Below, piece by piece: positions 1 to 5,687 of a stretch of 8,956 nt of DNA. How positions within the stretch are numbered: position 1 is the stretch's first letter; each line of letters opens with the position of its first letter. Source of the stretch: an uncultured Hyphomicrobiales bacterium. GTDB taxonomy: Bacteria > Pseudomonadota > Alphaproteobacteria > Rhizobiales > Beijerinckiaceae. The stretch covers positions 1-8,956 of the forward strand of contig CAIVAX010000555.1 in NCBI GenBank assembly GCA_903903935.1, read 5' to 3'. A program made the position numbers and the translations under genes. Below the pieces are notes generated by a model that was given only the letters and a program-made list of their open reading frames with translations, was not told where the DNA came from and searched no databases.

Positions 1-131
1 ATAAAGACATTAGAACGACTATCAATTTCTATGTCGGCCTTGAGGAGGATGCAGCCTTCAAACGCTATGGCGACATTCTCGAAAGAATGATTGCCAATAC
101 TGACACTCATCAGGGGGCTCAACATGATTGA
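1..131 (+). CDS. Tyrosine site-specific recombinase, C-terminal fragment (5' end outside window)
   Basis: Reading from position 3 gives 42 residues to a TGA at 129-131. They begin KDIRTTINFYVG, the typical end of a tyrosine recombinase: a TT pair followed by the nucleophilic tyrosine (here residue 10 of the fragment), then a charged helix with RYGDILERM. The two bases before the fragment are AT, consistent with a CAT histidine codon ten residues before the tyrosine, the usual place for the last catalytic histidine. The gene overlaps the next recombinase by 8 nt (ATGATTGA, 124-131), so the two are probably translated together. The catalytic arginines and the N-terminal DNA-binding domain lie outside the window, so intactness cannot be judged. 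Confidence 0.8.
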   Translation, partial: KDIRTTINFYVGLEEDAAFKRYGDILERMIANTDTHQGAQHD

Positions 132-1197
132 GCCCGCCCCCTTCAAAATTCATTATATTCCGCCAGAGCAATGGCCCATTGCCTGCCAAGACCAATGGCA
201 TAAAGCTTTTCAGGATGACGATCTCTTTGGTGACAGAAAACCAGCCAGCGAATGGCGCAAGAGCTCAATTCATAAAGCCAGCTGCGGATTGGGAAGCTTG
301 ATCTCCTGGTTGCTTTATAAAGAGCTCTTCAATCCTCATGCCCAAATCAAAGATATTGTCACACAGGAGCATATCAAAGGCTTCATAGCGGATATGCAAC
401 TATCCAATTACGCGCCCAATACTCTCTTTTGCCATGCGCAGGAGGTCTATGATGCAGCCAGAGTCATGGATCCGTCCCAAAATTGGAAATGGCTTCTCAA
501 TGCGCTCAAGAAAGTGCGCTCCAAAGCCAAGCCCATCCGCAATAAATTAAAGCGGCTACAGCCAGCCCAGAAGCTCGATCGTCTGGGTCGCAGATTAATG
601 ACTGAGGCACAGAACAAGTCTGATCTGAGCTTTTATAAACGCGCCTTGATGTTTCGGGATGGGTTGATGATTGCAACTCTCATTCACCGCCCCCTGCGCC
701 TTTCAAATTTTGCTTCAATTGATCTGGAACACCGCCTCACTCAATTTGCTGAGAGCGCAATCCTCTCTTTCCCAGCAGATGAGATGAAGGGAAAGCGTGA
801 TTTCGAATCCCATTTTCCGTCTCAACTTATATCAGAGCTCAATATCTACATTGATCTCTACAGGCCCTATCTTCTTTCCCTTAAGCATGAGGATACGCCA
901 GATCAAGTCATGGGGCTCTGGATCTCCAATGAGGGCAAGCAACTGGCAGATCTGTCTTTGCGCAATGCGATCAAGAAACGCACACTGAGAGAATTTGGTC
1001 AGGACTTAACACCACATCTGTTCAGAGATTGCGCAGTCACAAGCTTGGTGCGCGATGAGCCAGAATCGGCTCGCATCACAAGATCCATTCTGACCCATTC
1101 GACGATAGAAACGACCAACAAATATTATAATCAAGCCCAAATGATCGATACCTCGCGTCGTCATACAGACTTGATAGAAAGATTGGTTGCACAATGA
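124..1197 (+). CDS. Tyrosine site-specific recombinase (phage integrase family), second of a tandem pair
   Basis: This 357-residue protein should cut and rejoin DNA through a 3'-phosphotyrosine link. All catalytic positions can be placed: Arg192 (HRPLRLSNF), a lysine at 222 or 224 in the beta-hairpin (MKGKRD), His298 and Arg301 (PHLFRD), His325 (LTHSTIETT) and Tyr334 or Tyr335 (NKYYN). Residues about 45-125 would be the SAM-like core-binding domain. Box II reads HLFRD rather than the common HxLRH, and the last histidine follows Thr instead of Gly. The ATG at 124 is chosen because a purine-rich AGGGGG (112-117) sits 6 nt ahead; an in-frame TTG at 91 would lie deep inside the upstream gene. The start overlaps the upstream recombinase stop by 8 nt, so the genes form one operon. 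Tandem recombinases occur in Tn554-like and RIT-type elements, but family membership is not shown here. Confidence 0.9.
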   Translation: MIEPAPFKIHYIPPEQWPIACQDQWHKAFQDDDLFGDRKPASEWRKSSIHKASCGLGSLISWLLYKELFNPHAQIKDIVTQEHIKGFIADMQLSNYAPNTLFCHAQEVYDAARVMDPSQNWKWLLNALKKVRSKAKPIRNKLKRLQPAQKLDRLGRRLMTEAQNKSDLSFYKRALMFRDGLMIATLIHRPLRLSNFASIDLEHRLTQFAESAILSFPADEMKGKRDFESHFPSQLISELNIYIDLYRPYLLSLKHEDTPDQVMGLWISNEGKQLADLSLRNAIKKRTLREFGQDLTPHLFRDCAVTSLVRDEPESARITRSILTHSTIETTNKYYNQAQMIDTSRRHTDLIERLVAQ

Positions 1198-1263
1198 GAC
1201 TCATGTCCAATCCAAAACTTGTCCAAACTATCTCCGCTCTTTTGCCTATGGAGAGGCTTCAAA

Positions 1264-2136
1264 ATGGCTGACACAATAATCAAAAGACCAAAAGCTAAGA
1301 CGACCAAGCCTAAAAAGATTTCCTATGCAGGCAAGGAGCCTACAGGAGATTTCCATCACGAGATCCTGAATATTACATTACCAAATGCTGAGCAGATAAA
1401 TGATTTTCAATACCTACAAAATATTTCTGATGAGCAGATGAAAGAATTCCTCTTTTTGCTGAAGCATATGTATATGGATCTTGAAGCCTTTAATTCTCTT
1501 CATCTAGAAGAGAATGAGCGCAAAGCCTGGATCAAAGCCATTCTTGACATCGCCCAGCAAGTTAACAAGCTTAAAACCACAATCGATAAGCATATCGATA
1601 TATTGGGCTTTGTTTTGCCCATGAATGTCATGGAGACTATTGGCGAGGCATTTGATCTTTCCTATTCCAATTCAATTCTGACCGATAAGAATGCCTATCT
1701 GAGACTCAATAGGGACCTCGAAGCTCATCAACAGAAAACAGATCTCTTAGATGCCGAACTCATAAATGCTGAACTCATTGCCAAATTGACGCGACCCCGC
1801 CGACAGGTTGTTGGGCTCGAGCAAGGCCATCTGTTATTGCAAAGCTTCATAGACCGGCTTGATGAGGGGCTTGAGGTTTGGATCGATTTGAACAAACAGA
1901 ACAAGGGTGGCCGCCCCAGAAAATACGCCCGCGAATATCTTCTATTCTGGCTCGTCTATCATGCCAAAACCCTCACCGGCCATAATCCTCCAAATAGCAA
2001 AACAAGCTGGTTTGTGGATTTCGCAAAATCTGTCGTTGAACTTTGTGGCCTGAATGCGGAAGGCATTGGCGCGAGCCTGCCCAAAATCATCCGTGATGTG
2101 AAAGCCAAGAAACAAGAGCGTCTAAACCGTGCCTAA
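1264..2136 (+). CDS. Hypothetical protein, probable accessory of the tandem recombinase operon
   Basis: I do not recognise this 290-residue protein. The ATG at 1264 follows a strong ribosome site (GGAGAGG, 1250-1256) at 7 nt; an in-frame TTG at 1219 has no such site. The N-terminus is lysine-rich (residues 7-24). Residues about 55-115 and 145-175 look helical and may form coiled coils. Residues 214-220 (KGGRPRK) resemble an AT-hook core and are followed by a compact segment (221-290) with aromatic and hydrophobic residues and a basic tail. As far as I recall, a GRP-containing, FVxFxxxV-like C-terminal segment recurs in uncharacterised proteins of alphaproteobacterial mobile elements. It shows no recombinase catalytic motifs, so the locus is not simply a third recombinase. 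Its place behind two coupled recombinases suggests a DNA-binding helper, directionality factor or regulator; this is inference. Base composition is AT-rich compared with the chromosomal side. Confidence 0.8.
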   Translation: MADTIIKRPKAKTTKPKKISYAGKEPTGDFHHEILNITLPNAEQINDFQYLQNISDEQMKEFLFLLKHMYMDLEAFNSLHLEENERKAWIKAILDIAQQVNKLKTTIDKHIDILGFVLPMNVMETIGEAFDLSYSNSILTDKNAYLRLNRDLEAHQQKTDLLDAELINAELIAKLTRPRRQVVGLEQGHLLLQSFIDRLDEGLEVWIDLNKQNKGGRPRKYAREYLLFWLVYHAKTLTGHNPPNSKTSWFVDFAKSVVELCGLNAEGIGASLPKIIRDVKAKKQERLNRA

Positions 2137-2163
2137 GATCTCTATATTTCGCCTTGTGTTTGA

Positions 2164-2200
2164 TCCAATAAGCTCACGCATTTTGCCAGAGCTTATTGGA
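2164..2200. repeat. Perfect 12-bp inverted repeat with 13-bp spacer
   Basis: TCCAATAAGCTC (2164-2175) and GAGCTTATTGGA (2189-2200) are exact reverse complements, separated by 13 bases. The dyad starts 28 bases after the stop of the 290-residue gene. No run of T follows on either strand, so it does not look like an intrinsic terminator. Two long arms around a short spacer are the shape of a recombinase core site or a dimeric operator. The total of 37 bp is close to the size of minimal serine-integrase sites, and the arm length suits tyrosine recombinase arms, although 13 bp is long for their spacer. The repeat is certain; its role is not. Confidence 0.8.
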
Positions 2201-2235
2201 GCTAAGATTTCTGCGGGTTCTGCGATCCTCCATTC

Positions 2236-2481
2236 ATGGTCGATTCGCGCACCCATTCGAAACAAAGACGAATCCCCTCTACGGGGAAAGCGATCGCGTG
2301 CGGCATTGAACGCCCAGCCCTTCGATCACGCCCATCGCGCAAAACCATTATTGATCAAGCAAGCCTCACCCAGGATCTTGAAAGCGATCTTTCAGCAGAT
2401 AGGCCCATTACGCAAAATGAGATTGAGGCGATCTGGCTCCTTTTGGGCGATGAGCTCGATAGGCTGCTCAACACTCCTTAA
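2236..2481 (+). CDS. Small hypothetical protein upstream of the serine recombinase
   Basis: This 81-residue ORF begins at the only start codon after the in-frame TAA at 2203-2205. The N-terminal half is basic (many Arg, Lys and Ser). The C-terminal 40 residues are acidic and look like a genuine helical protein segment, with DLSADRPITQNEIEAI followed by a leucine-rich GDELDRLLN helix. No convincing ribosome site precedes the ATG, so the true start could differ. A competing longer frame (2129-2557) covers the same stretch but reads like an out-of-frame shadow over the C-terminal half. The gene ends 77 bases before the serine recombinase. Large serine recombinases often need small, poorly conserved directionality factors, and position and size would allow that role here; there is no motif evidence for it. 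Confidence 0.5.
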   Translation: MVDSRTHSKQRRIPSTGKAIACGIERPALRSRPSRKTIIDQASLTQDLESDLSADRPITQNEIEAIWLLLGDELDRLLNTP

Positions 2482-2558
2482 GCCTGTCATCATTTTAAGT
2501 TCTCTGAGCGATGGGCCAGCCTTGCTGTGTCTTCACCCCATGACTATTGAGGCGTGAT

Positions 2559-4214
2559 ATGAGTTTCAAATCCTCGGCTTTGCTAAAGCAATCCCCTCAA
2601 AAGCGTGTCGCTCTTTACCTTCGTGTCAGCACAGGACGGCAGGCGGCAGGGGATGTCTCCATTCCCTCACAGCGCGATTTGACCAGAGGCTATTGCGAAG
2701 GACAAGGATGGCTTGTCGTTCGTGAATTTGTCGAGCCCGGGGCTTCGGCAACCGATGATCGCCGTCCTGTTTTTCAGCGCATGCTAGAACTGGCTGCAAG
2801 TTCCGAGCGAGATTTTGATATTATCTGTGTCCATGCCTTTTCGCGCTTCTATCGCAATGGCGCGGAGATGGAGCTTTGCATCCGAAAGCTGCGCAAGCTT
2901 GGCATCGAAGTCGTCTCCATGACCCAACCCACGGGCGATGATCCCTCCCAAAATCTGATGCGCCAGATCATCGGCATTTTTGACGAATATACCTCAAGCG
3001 AGAATGGTAAGAATGTCACCAGAGCCATGCGCGAGTCAGCCAAACAGGGATTTTGGAATGGAGCCAAACCACCCCTTGGCTATCGCATTGTTGAAGCCGA
3101 GCGCCGTGGATCAAAGATCAAGAAAAGGCTCGAGATTGATCCGGTTGATGCTGACCTGGTGCGCCTGATCTTTCGCCTCTATGCAGAGGGCGATGGCACA
3201 ACAGGTCCCCTTGGCGTCAAAGATACCGCCAAATGGCTCAATAGCCATGGCTATCGCACACGATCGGGAGCCTGCTTTGGAGTGGGTCCCATTCATGGCA
3301 TTCTGACCAATACTTGCTATGCCACAGGCCAATGGCCCTATGGAGTTCGCAATTCACGAACCGGCACATTGCATGATCCTTCCACAATCGTACACATCGA
3401 GGTCCCTGCCATTATCGATCTTGGCCTGTTTAAACGGGTGAAAGCGCGTCTTTGCGCGAACAACCCCCGCGTCAATCCACCCCGTGTCGTCAATGGCCCG
3501 ACTTTGCTGACCGGACTTGCTGTTTGCGCAGAATGCGGATCAGGCATGACGCGCACGGGCACAAGTCGTGGCCATCGCGTCTACACCTATTACAGCTGCG
3601 CCGGTTGTCAGCAAAAGGGCAAGAGCGTCTGCAAGGGCCGCCATATCCCTATGCCGAAATTGGATGAGCTCATTCTCCATCATGTCAAACAACAGCTCTT
3701 CACCCCCGAGCGGCTCAAATCAATCCTTGCCGCTTTGATGGAAAGAAGGTCCCTTCAGGACCAGGCCAATGCAGAGCGCAGAGCAAGCCTTGAGGCCAGC
3801 CTGACCCAAGTGGCCGATAAACTGGCCCGTCTCTATAAAGCCATTGAAGATGGAATTATCGAGCTCGACCAAGACCTCAAGGACCGTGTGTCCGCTCTCA
3901 AAAATGAGAAAGCTCTGATTGAAGCCTCGCTTGAGCGTCTCTTCACGCATGCCCAGTCTAAATCCCAGATCTCCCCAGAGCGGATCGAGGCCTTTGCCGA
4001 GCTCATGCGCACAAAACTCGATACAGGCGACACACAAGCCCGCAAAACCTATTTGCGTTCAGTCATCTCCCAGATCGAAATCGGAGATCAAAAAATCCGC
4101 ATCATCGGCAATAAATCCAACTTGGCTGGGCTGATCGCCGGCCAGAGCACTCAAGCCCAAAATGTTAGTGGTTTTGTTCGCAAATGGCGCGCCCGAAAGG
4201 ATTCGAACCTCTGA
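2559..4214 (+). CDS. Large serine recombinase (resolvase/invertase superfamily integrase)
   Basis: This 551-residue enzyme should make double-strand breaks through a 5'-phosphoserine link to integrate or excise the island. The resolvase catalytic domain spans about residues 15-165, with nucleophile Ser24 in YLRVSTGRQ and the arginine-rich SRFYRNG at 95-101. A Recombinase domain follows at about 172-300 (NGAKPPLGYR opening). A zinc-ribbon segment comes next, with Cys323, Cys326, Cys347 and Cys350 (and Cys358 nearby), then a charged coiled coil at about 400-465, usual for large serine integrases. The ATG at 2559 is preceded by TGAGG (2548-2552), which favours it over an in-frame TTG at 2547. 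The last nine codons (Trp543-Leu551) and the stop lie inside the tRNA-Arg gene, so the C-terminus is set by the target site. The gene appears complete and intact. Confidence 0.95.
   Translation: MSFKSSALLKQSPQKRVALYLRVSTGRQAAGDVSIPSQRDLTRGYCEGQGWLVVREFVEPGASATDDRRPVFQRMLELAASSERDFDIICVHAFSRFYRNGAEMELCIRKLRKLGIEVVSMTQPTGDDPSQNLMRQIIGIFDEYTSSENGKNVTRAMRESAKQGFWNGAKPPLGYRIVEAERRGSKIKKRLEIDPVDADLVRLIFRLYAEGDGTTGPLGVKDTAKWLNSHGYRTRSGACFGVGPIHGILTNTCYATGQWPYGVRNSRTGTLHDPSTIVHIEVPAIIDLGLFKRVKARLCANNPRVNPPRVVNGPTLLTGLAVCAECGSGMTRTGTSRGHRVYTYYSCAGCQQKGKSVCKGRHIPMPKLDELILHHVKQQLFTPERLKSILAALMERRSLQDQANAERRASLEASLTQVADKLARLYKAIEDGIIELDQDLKDRVSALKNEKALIEASLERLFTHAQSKSQISPERIEAFAELMRTKLDTGDTQARKTYLRSVISQIEIGDQKIRIIGNKSNLAGLIAGQSTQAQNVSGFVRKWRARKDSNL
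4185..4214. other. Probable attachment-site region: recombinase 3' end overlapping the tRNA-Arg 3' end
   Basis: The serine recombinase frame enters the tRNA exactly at the tgg that complements the encoded CCA end (4185-4187) and stops at TGA 4212-4214. An intact tRNA with an integrase gene at its 3' flank is the usual outcome when an element carries a copy of the tRNA end and rebuilds it on integration. The exact crossover point and the length of shared sequence cannot be seen without the other junction or an empty site. Confidence 0.5.
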
Positions 4215-4261
4215 CCCCCAGATTCGTAGTCTGGTGCTCTATCCAGCTGAGCTACGGGCGC
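4185..4261 (-). tRNA. tRNA-Arg (anticodon ACG), CCA encoded
   Basis: Read on the minus strand, the gene folds as a standard 77-nt tRNA. The acceptor stem is GCGCCCG pairing with CGGGCGC, followed by discriminator G and an encoded CCA. The D arm carries GCTC and GAGC. The anticodon stem CCAGA/TCTGG holds loop CTACGAA, with ACG at plus-strand positions 4225-4227. The T arm has the TTCGAAT loop. Anticodon ACG is read as ICG after adenosine deamination and decodes CGU, CGC and CGA arginine codons. The gene is intact although its 3' end abuts the island. Its native downstream region, including any terminator, would have been replaced by island DNA. A weak promoter candidate on the minus strand lies about 54 bases upstream (TTGCCA near 4337-4342, GATAAA near 4315-4321). 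Confidence 0.97.
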
Positions 4262-4538
4262 GCTGTGGTGACGGGACGAAACCTGTCATCGTGCCGATGA
4301 ACGGCAGGGGCTTCGTTTATCTGCTCCCATCTCTAATGGCAAGCCTAAAGCTGATGATCTCACCCTAAAGGTTGTGACCTCGTGCACTGCTCTCAAAAAA
4401 ATAGCACTTTATTCATAAAATGACCCTGCCAGAGCCAAGACAGGCTCAGCCTTGTCTGCCGACCTACAGAGAACGAAACCAGCGCGCAGATGAAGCCCTC
4501 CCCACTTCTGAACCCCTTAGCCATCTCTCCTACCCAGA

Positions 4539-4573
4539 ACGACCCAGTCTTGGCATTACGACCCAGTCTTGGC
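4539..4573. repeat. Two 16-bp direct repeats, period 19
   Basis: ACGACCCAGTCTTGGC occurs at 4539-4554 and again at 4558-4573, separated by ATT. Identity ends sharply on both sides. A 19-bp period is close to, but not exactly, two helical turns, so it could be a pair of regulator sites or simply a recent local duplication. It lies about 90 bases left of the ATTATAAT element and about 170 bases left of the rpmH promoter candidate. Confidence 0.7.
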
Positions 4574-4742
4574 GTCCCCCCGACACCCCCAGCCTCAAGA
4601 CGCGGGGAGGATTGCGAGAGAAAATCGGGGCCCGGCGGGCTTTATAAAGGCCAAGATCTAGATTATAATCCACGCCAAGCGCATGCCAATTGCCTGACTT
4701 GAGCCAAAACCGAACCCAAAGCGCAAAAAATGCCGGGCACAA

Positions 4743-4772
4743 TTGACTCTGCGCCCGCCTTGCCCCTATAAG
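4743..4772 (+). promoter_or_regulatory. Candidate sigma70-type promoter for the rpmH-rnpA-yidC operon
   Basis: TTGACT (4743-4748) and TATAAG (4767-4772) match the -35 and -10 consensus at five of six positions each, with an 18-bp spacer. Transcription would begin near 4779-4781, giving an rpmH leader of roughly 170 nt. A perfect TATAAT at 4664-4669 is an alternative -10 but lacks a good plus-strand -35. Confidence 0.45.
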
Positions 4773-4819
4773 GCGCACTCGATTTCGGCGCCGCCGACAT
4801 CGCTCTTTGGCGTAAATTT

Positions 4820-4839
4820 TGACAATCAGCGGATTGTCA
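4820..4839. repeat. Perfect 8-bp hairpin with 4-nt loop in the presumed rpmH leader
   Basis: TGACAATC (4820-4827) and GATTGTCA (4832-4839) are exact reverse complements around loop AGCG. The hairpin lies between the promoter candidate and the rpmH start, 109 bases before the start codon. No T run follows it, so it is unlikely to be a terminator. It could be an operator or an RNA stem that affects leader stability or attenuation. The TTGACA at its left edge (4819-4824) has no matching -10. Confidence 0.6.
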
Positions 4840-4948
4840 GTCCTCAGGCTGATGAGCTAAGTCTTGGCAGGCGACCTCGTACCCAATTTGAACATGAAAC
4901 TGGCCATTTGCGCCCTTTTTCACGTTCCCTTAGCTTCGGAGCCGGCCT

Positions 4949-5083
4949 GTGAAACGTACTTATCAACCCAGCAAGATCGTCCGCAAGCGTCGGCACGGCT
5001 TCCGGGCCCGCATGGCCACAACTGGCGGCCGCAGGGTTTTGGCCGCCCGCCGGGCCCGTGGCCGCAAGCGTTTGTCGGCTTAA
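4949..5083 (+). CDS. rpmH: 50S ribosomal protein L34
   Basis: This 44-residue basic protein of the large ribosomal subunit begins MKRTYQPSK and ends RGRKRLSA, with the conserved [17 protein letters not shown] core and about 40 percent Arg plus Lys, matching L34 over its full length. The start is GTG at 4949, with a short purine stretch CGGAG (4937-4941) ahead. The gene is missing from simple ORF lists because its frame opens only at GTG and is short. It leads the rpmH-rnpA pair, the near-universal bacterial arrangement that couples ribosome supply to RNase P protein. The rnpA start follows after 37 bases, so the genes should share a transcript. Confidence 0.97.
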   Translation: MKRTYQPSKIVRKRRHGFRARMATTGGRRVLAARRARGRKRLSA

Positions 5084-5120
5084 TTCGCCCTCAAAAGCCT
5101 GCCAATGCGGAGCGTCCCCG

Positions 5121-5669
5121 ATGACAGGCTCCCAGCCTCCCGCCTCGGCCCAATCTCTTGGGATATTGGCATCCGGGCCTGTTTCGCCTTCAATTCTATC
5201 GCGAACTTCGCAAACGCGATCTTCACAGATTCCCCTGCGTCTTAAAAAACGCGCGCAATTTTTGCATGTCGCCAAGGGCACCCGCCGCCATTGCGAGACC
5301 TTTACTCTGCAAAGCGCGTCTCGTTTGAGTGAGGCGTTTGAAAATGAGTCCACACACAAAGAACAAGGCCCCCGCTTTGGCCTGACGGTCACCCGCAAAA
5401 TTGGTAATGCCGTGGTGCGCAATAAAATCAAACGTCGGCTCCGCGAAGCCCTGCGCCTGACCAATCATGGCGGCCATCAGGATAGAGATTATGTGATTGT
5501 TGCGCGCCTACCCGCACTCACCTGTGATTTTGTGCGCTTGGGTCAAGATCTACAGCGCACCATTCGCCAGCTGCATGACAGCAACCAGAAAAGATCAAAG
5601 GCCAGATCCAGCACTGGCCAAGACGAGACACACAGCCGCCCAGCGGCGCTTTCTTTTACTCGAACCTAA
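5121..5669 (+). CDS. rnpA: Ribonuclease P protein component
   Basis: RnpA is the protein subunit of RNase P, which with the catalytic RNA removes 5' leaders from precursor tRNAs. The conserved part begins near residue 38 (IPLRLKKRAQFLHVAKG). It contains the RNR signature as RNKIKRRLREALR (residues 100-112) after the RFGLTVTRKIGNAV strand, and ends with DYVIVARL and a basic helix. The ATG at 5121 follows CGGAG (5108-5112) at 8 nt. At 182 residues the protein is longer than the usual 110-140: there is a Ser/Pro/Gln-rich N-terminal extension of about 37 residues and a polar C-terminal tail of about 25. A longer in-frame start at 5058 would overlap rpmH and is unlikely. No yidD lies between rnpA and yidC, which are only 18 bases apart. 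Confidence 0.95.
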   Translation: MTGSQPPASAQSLGILASGPVSPSILSRTSQTRSSQIPLRLKKRAQFLHVAKGTRRHCETFTLQSASRLSEAFENESTHKEQGPRFGLTVTRKIGNAVVRNKIKRRLREALRLTNHGGHQDRDYVIVARLPALTCDFVRLGQDLQRTIRQLHDSNQKRSKARSSTGQDETHSRPAALSFTRT

Positions 5670-5687
5670 GAGATCAGGCCCGCCATC

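Larger units (their letters stand above)
1..4214. mobile_element. Right part of an integrated genomic island or integrative element at the tRNA-Arg 3' end
   Basis: This segment holds two tyrosine recombinase genes (one cut by the window edge), a large serine recombinase and two genes of unknown function, all on the plus strand. It abuts the 3' end of a tRNA-Arg gene, a classic integration position, and the tRNA remains intact. The first 2.1 kb is visibly richer in A and T than the rpmH-argB side. The core genes to the right are syntenic housekeeping genes, so the boundary falls at or just inside the tRNA (4185-4214). No second copy of the tRNA 3' end is visible here, so the other end must lie left of position 1. 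The genes suggest a mosaic: a tandem tyrosine recombinase module next to a serine recombinase module. Either could mobilise the island; the serine recombinase is nearest the junction. Confidence 0.7.
4262..4948. other. Intergenic region between tRNA-Arg and rpmH, no convincing gene
   Basis: These 687 bases hold several short open frames, but none has a recognisable protein, a good ribosome site or codon use like the neighbours. It must contain the divergent promoters for the tRNA (leftward) and for the rpmH operon (rightward). Visible elements are a hairpin with one bulged base at 4438-4457 (AGACA and TGTCT outer arms), a 16-bp direct repeat at 4539-4573, a self-complementary ATTATAAT at 4662-4669 that could act as a -10 on either strand, a promoter candidate at 4743-4772 and a perfect hairpin at 4820-4839. 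A small RNA here is possible but unsupported. Confidence 0.6.

Noticed and set aside
1264..2136. Third tyrosine recombinase making a RIT trio
   Set aside because: The protein lacks the Arg/His-x-x-Arg/Tyr catalytic motifs. A trio could still exist if further recombinases lie left of the window.
2164..2200. Intrinsic terminator after the 290-residue gene
   Set aside because: The stem is not GC-rich and neither strand has a T run after it.
2129..2557. 142-codon open frame spanning the gap before the serine recombinase, starting GTG in an 8-nt overlap (GTGCCTAA) with the upstream stop
   Set aside because: Its second half reads like an off-frame shadow of the better 81-residue frame, it contains the perfect 12-bp dyad, and GTG has no clear ribosome site. 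The overlap pattern keeps it from being fully excluded.
1..4184. Second copy of the tRNA-Arg 3' end marking the far edge of the island
   Set aside because: I found no matching segment left of the tRNA, so the far edge is probably outside the window.
4162..4368. 68-codon plus-strand open frame across the tRNA
   Set aside because: Its peptide includes the familiar APERIRTSDPQIRSLVLYP-type reading of an antisense tRNA, a common annotation artefact.
4262..5120. Replication origin next to rpmH, as in bacteria with dnaA-rpmH linkage
   Set aside because: I saw no DnaA-box cluster and no dnaA or dnaN nearby; alphaproteobacterial origins usually lie elsewhere.
4844..5464. 206-codon minus-strand open frame
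   Set aside because: It is antisense to rpmH and rnpA, both clearly real genes, and shows no recognisable motif.
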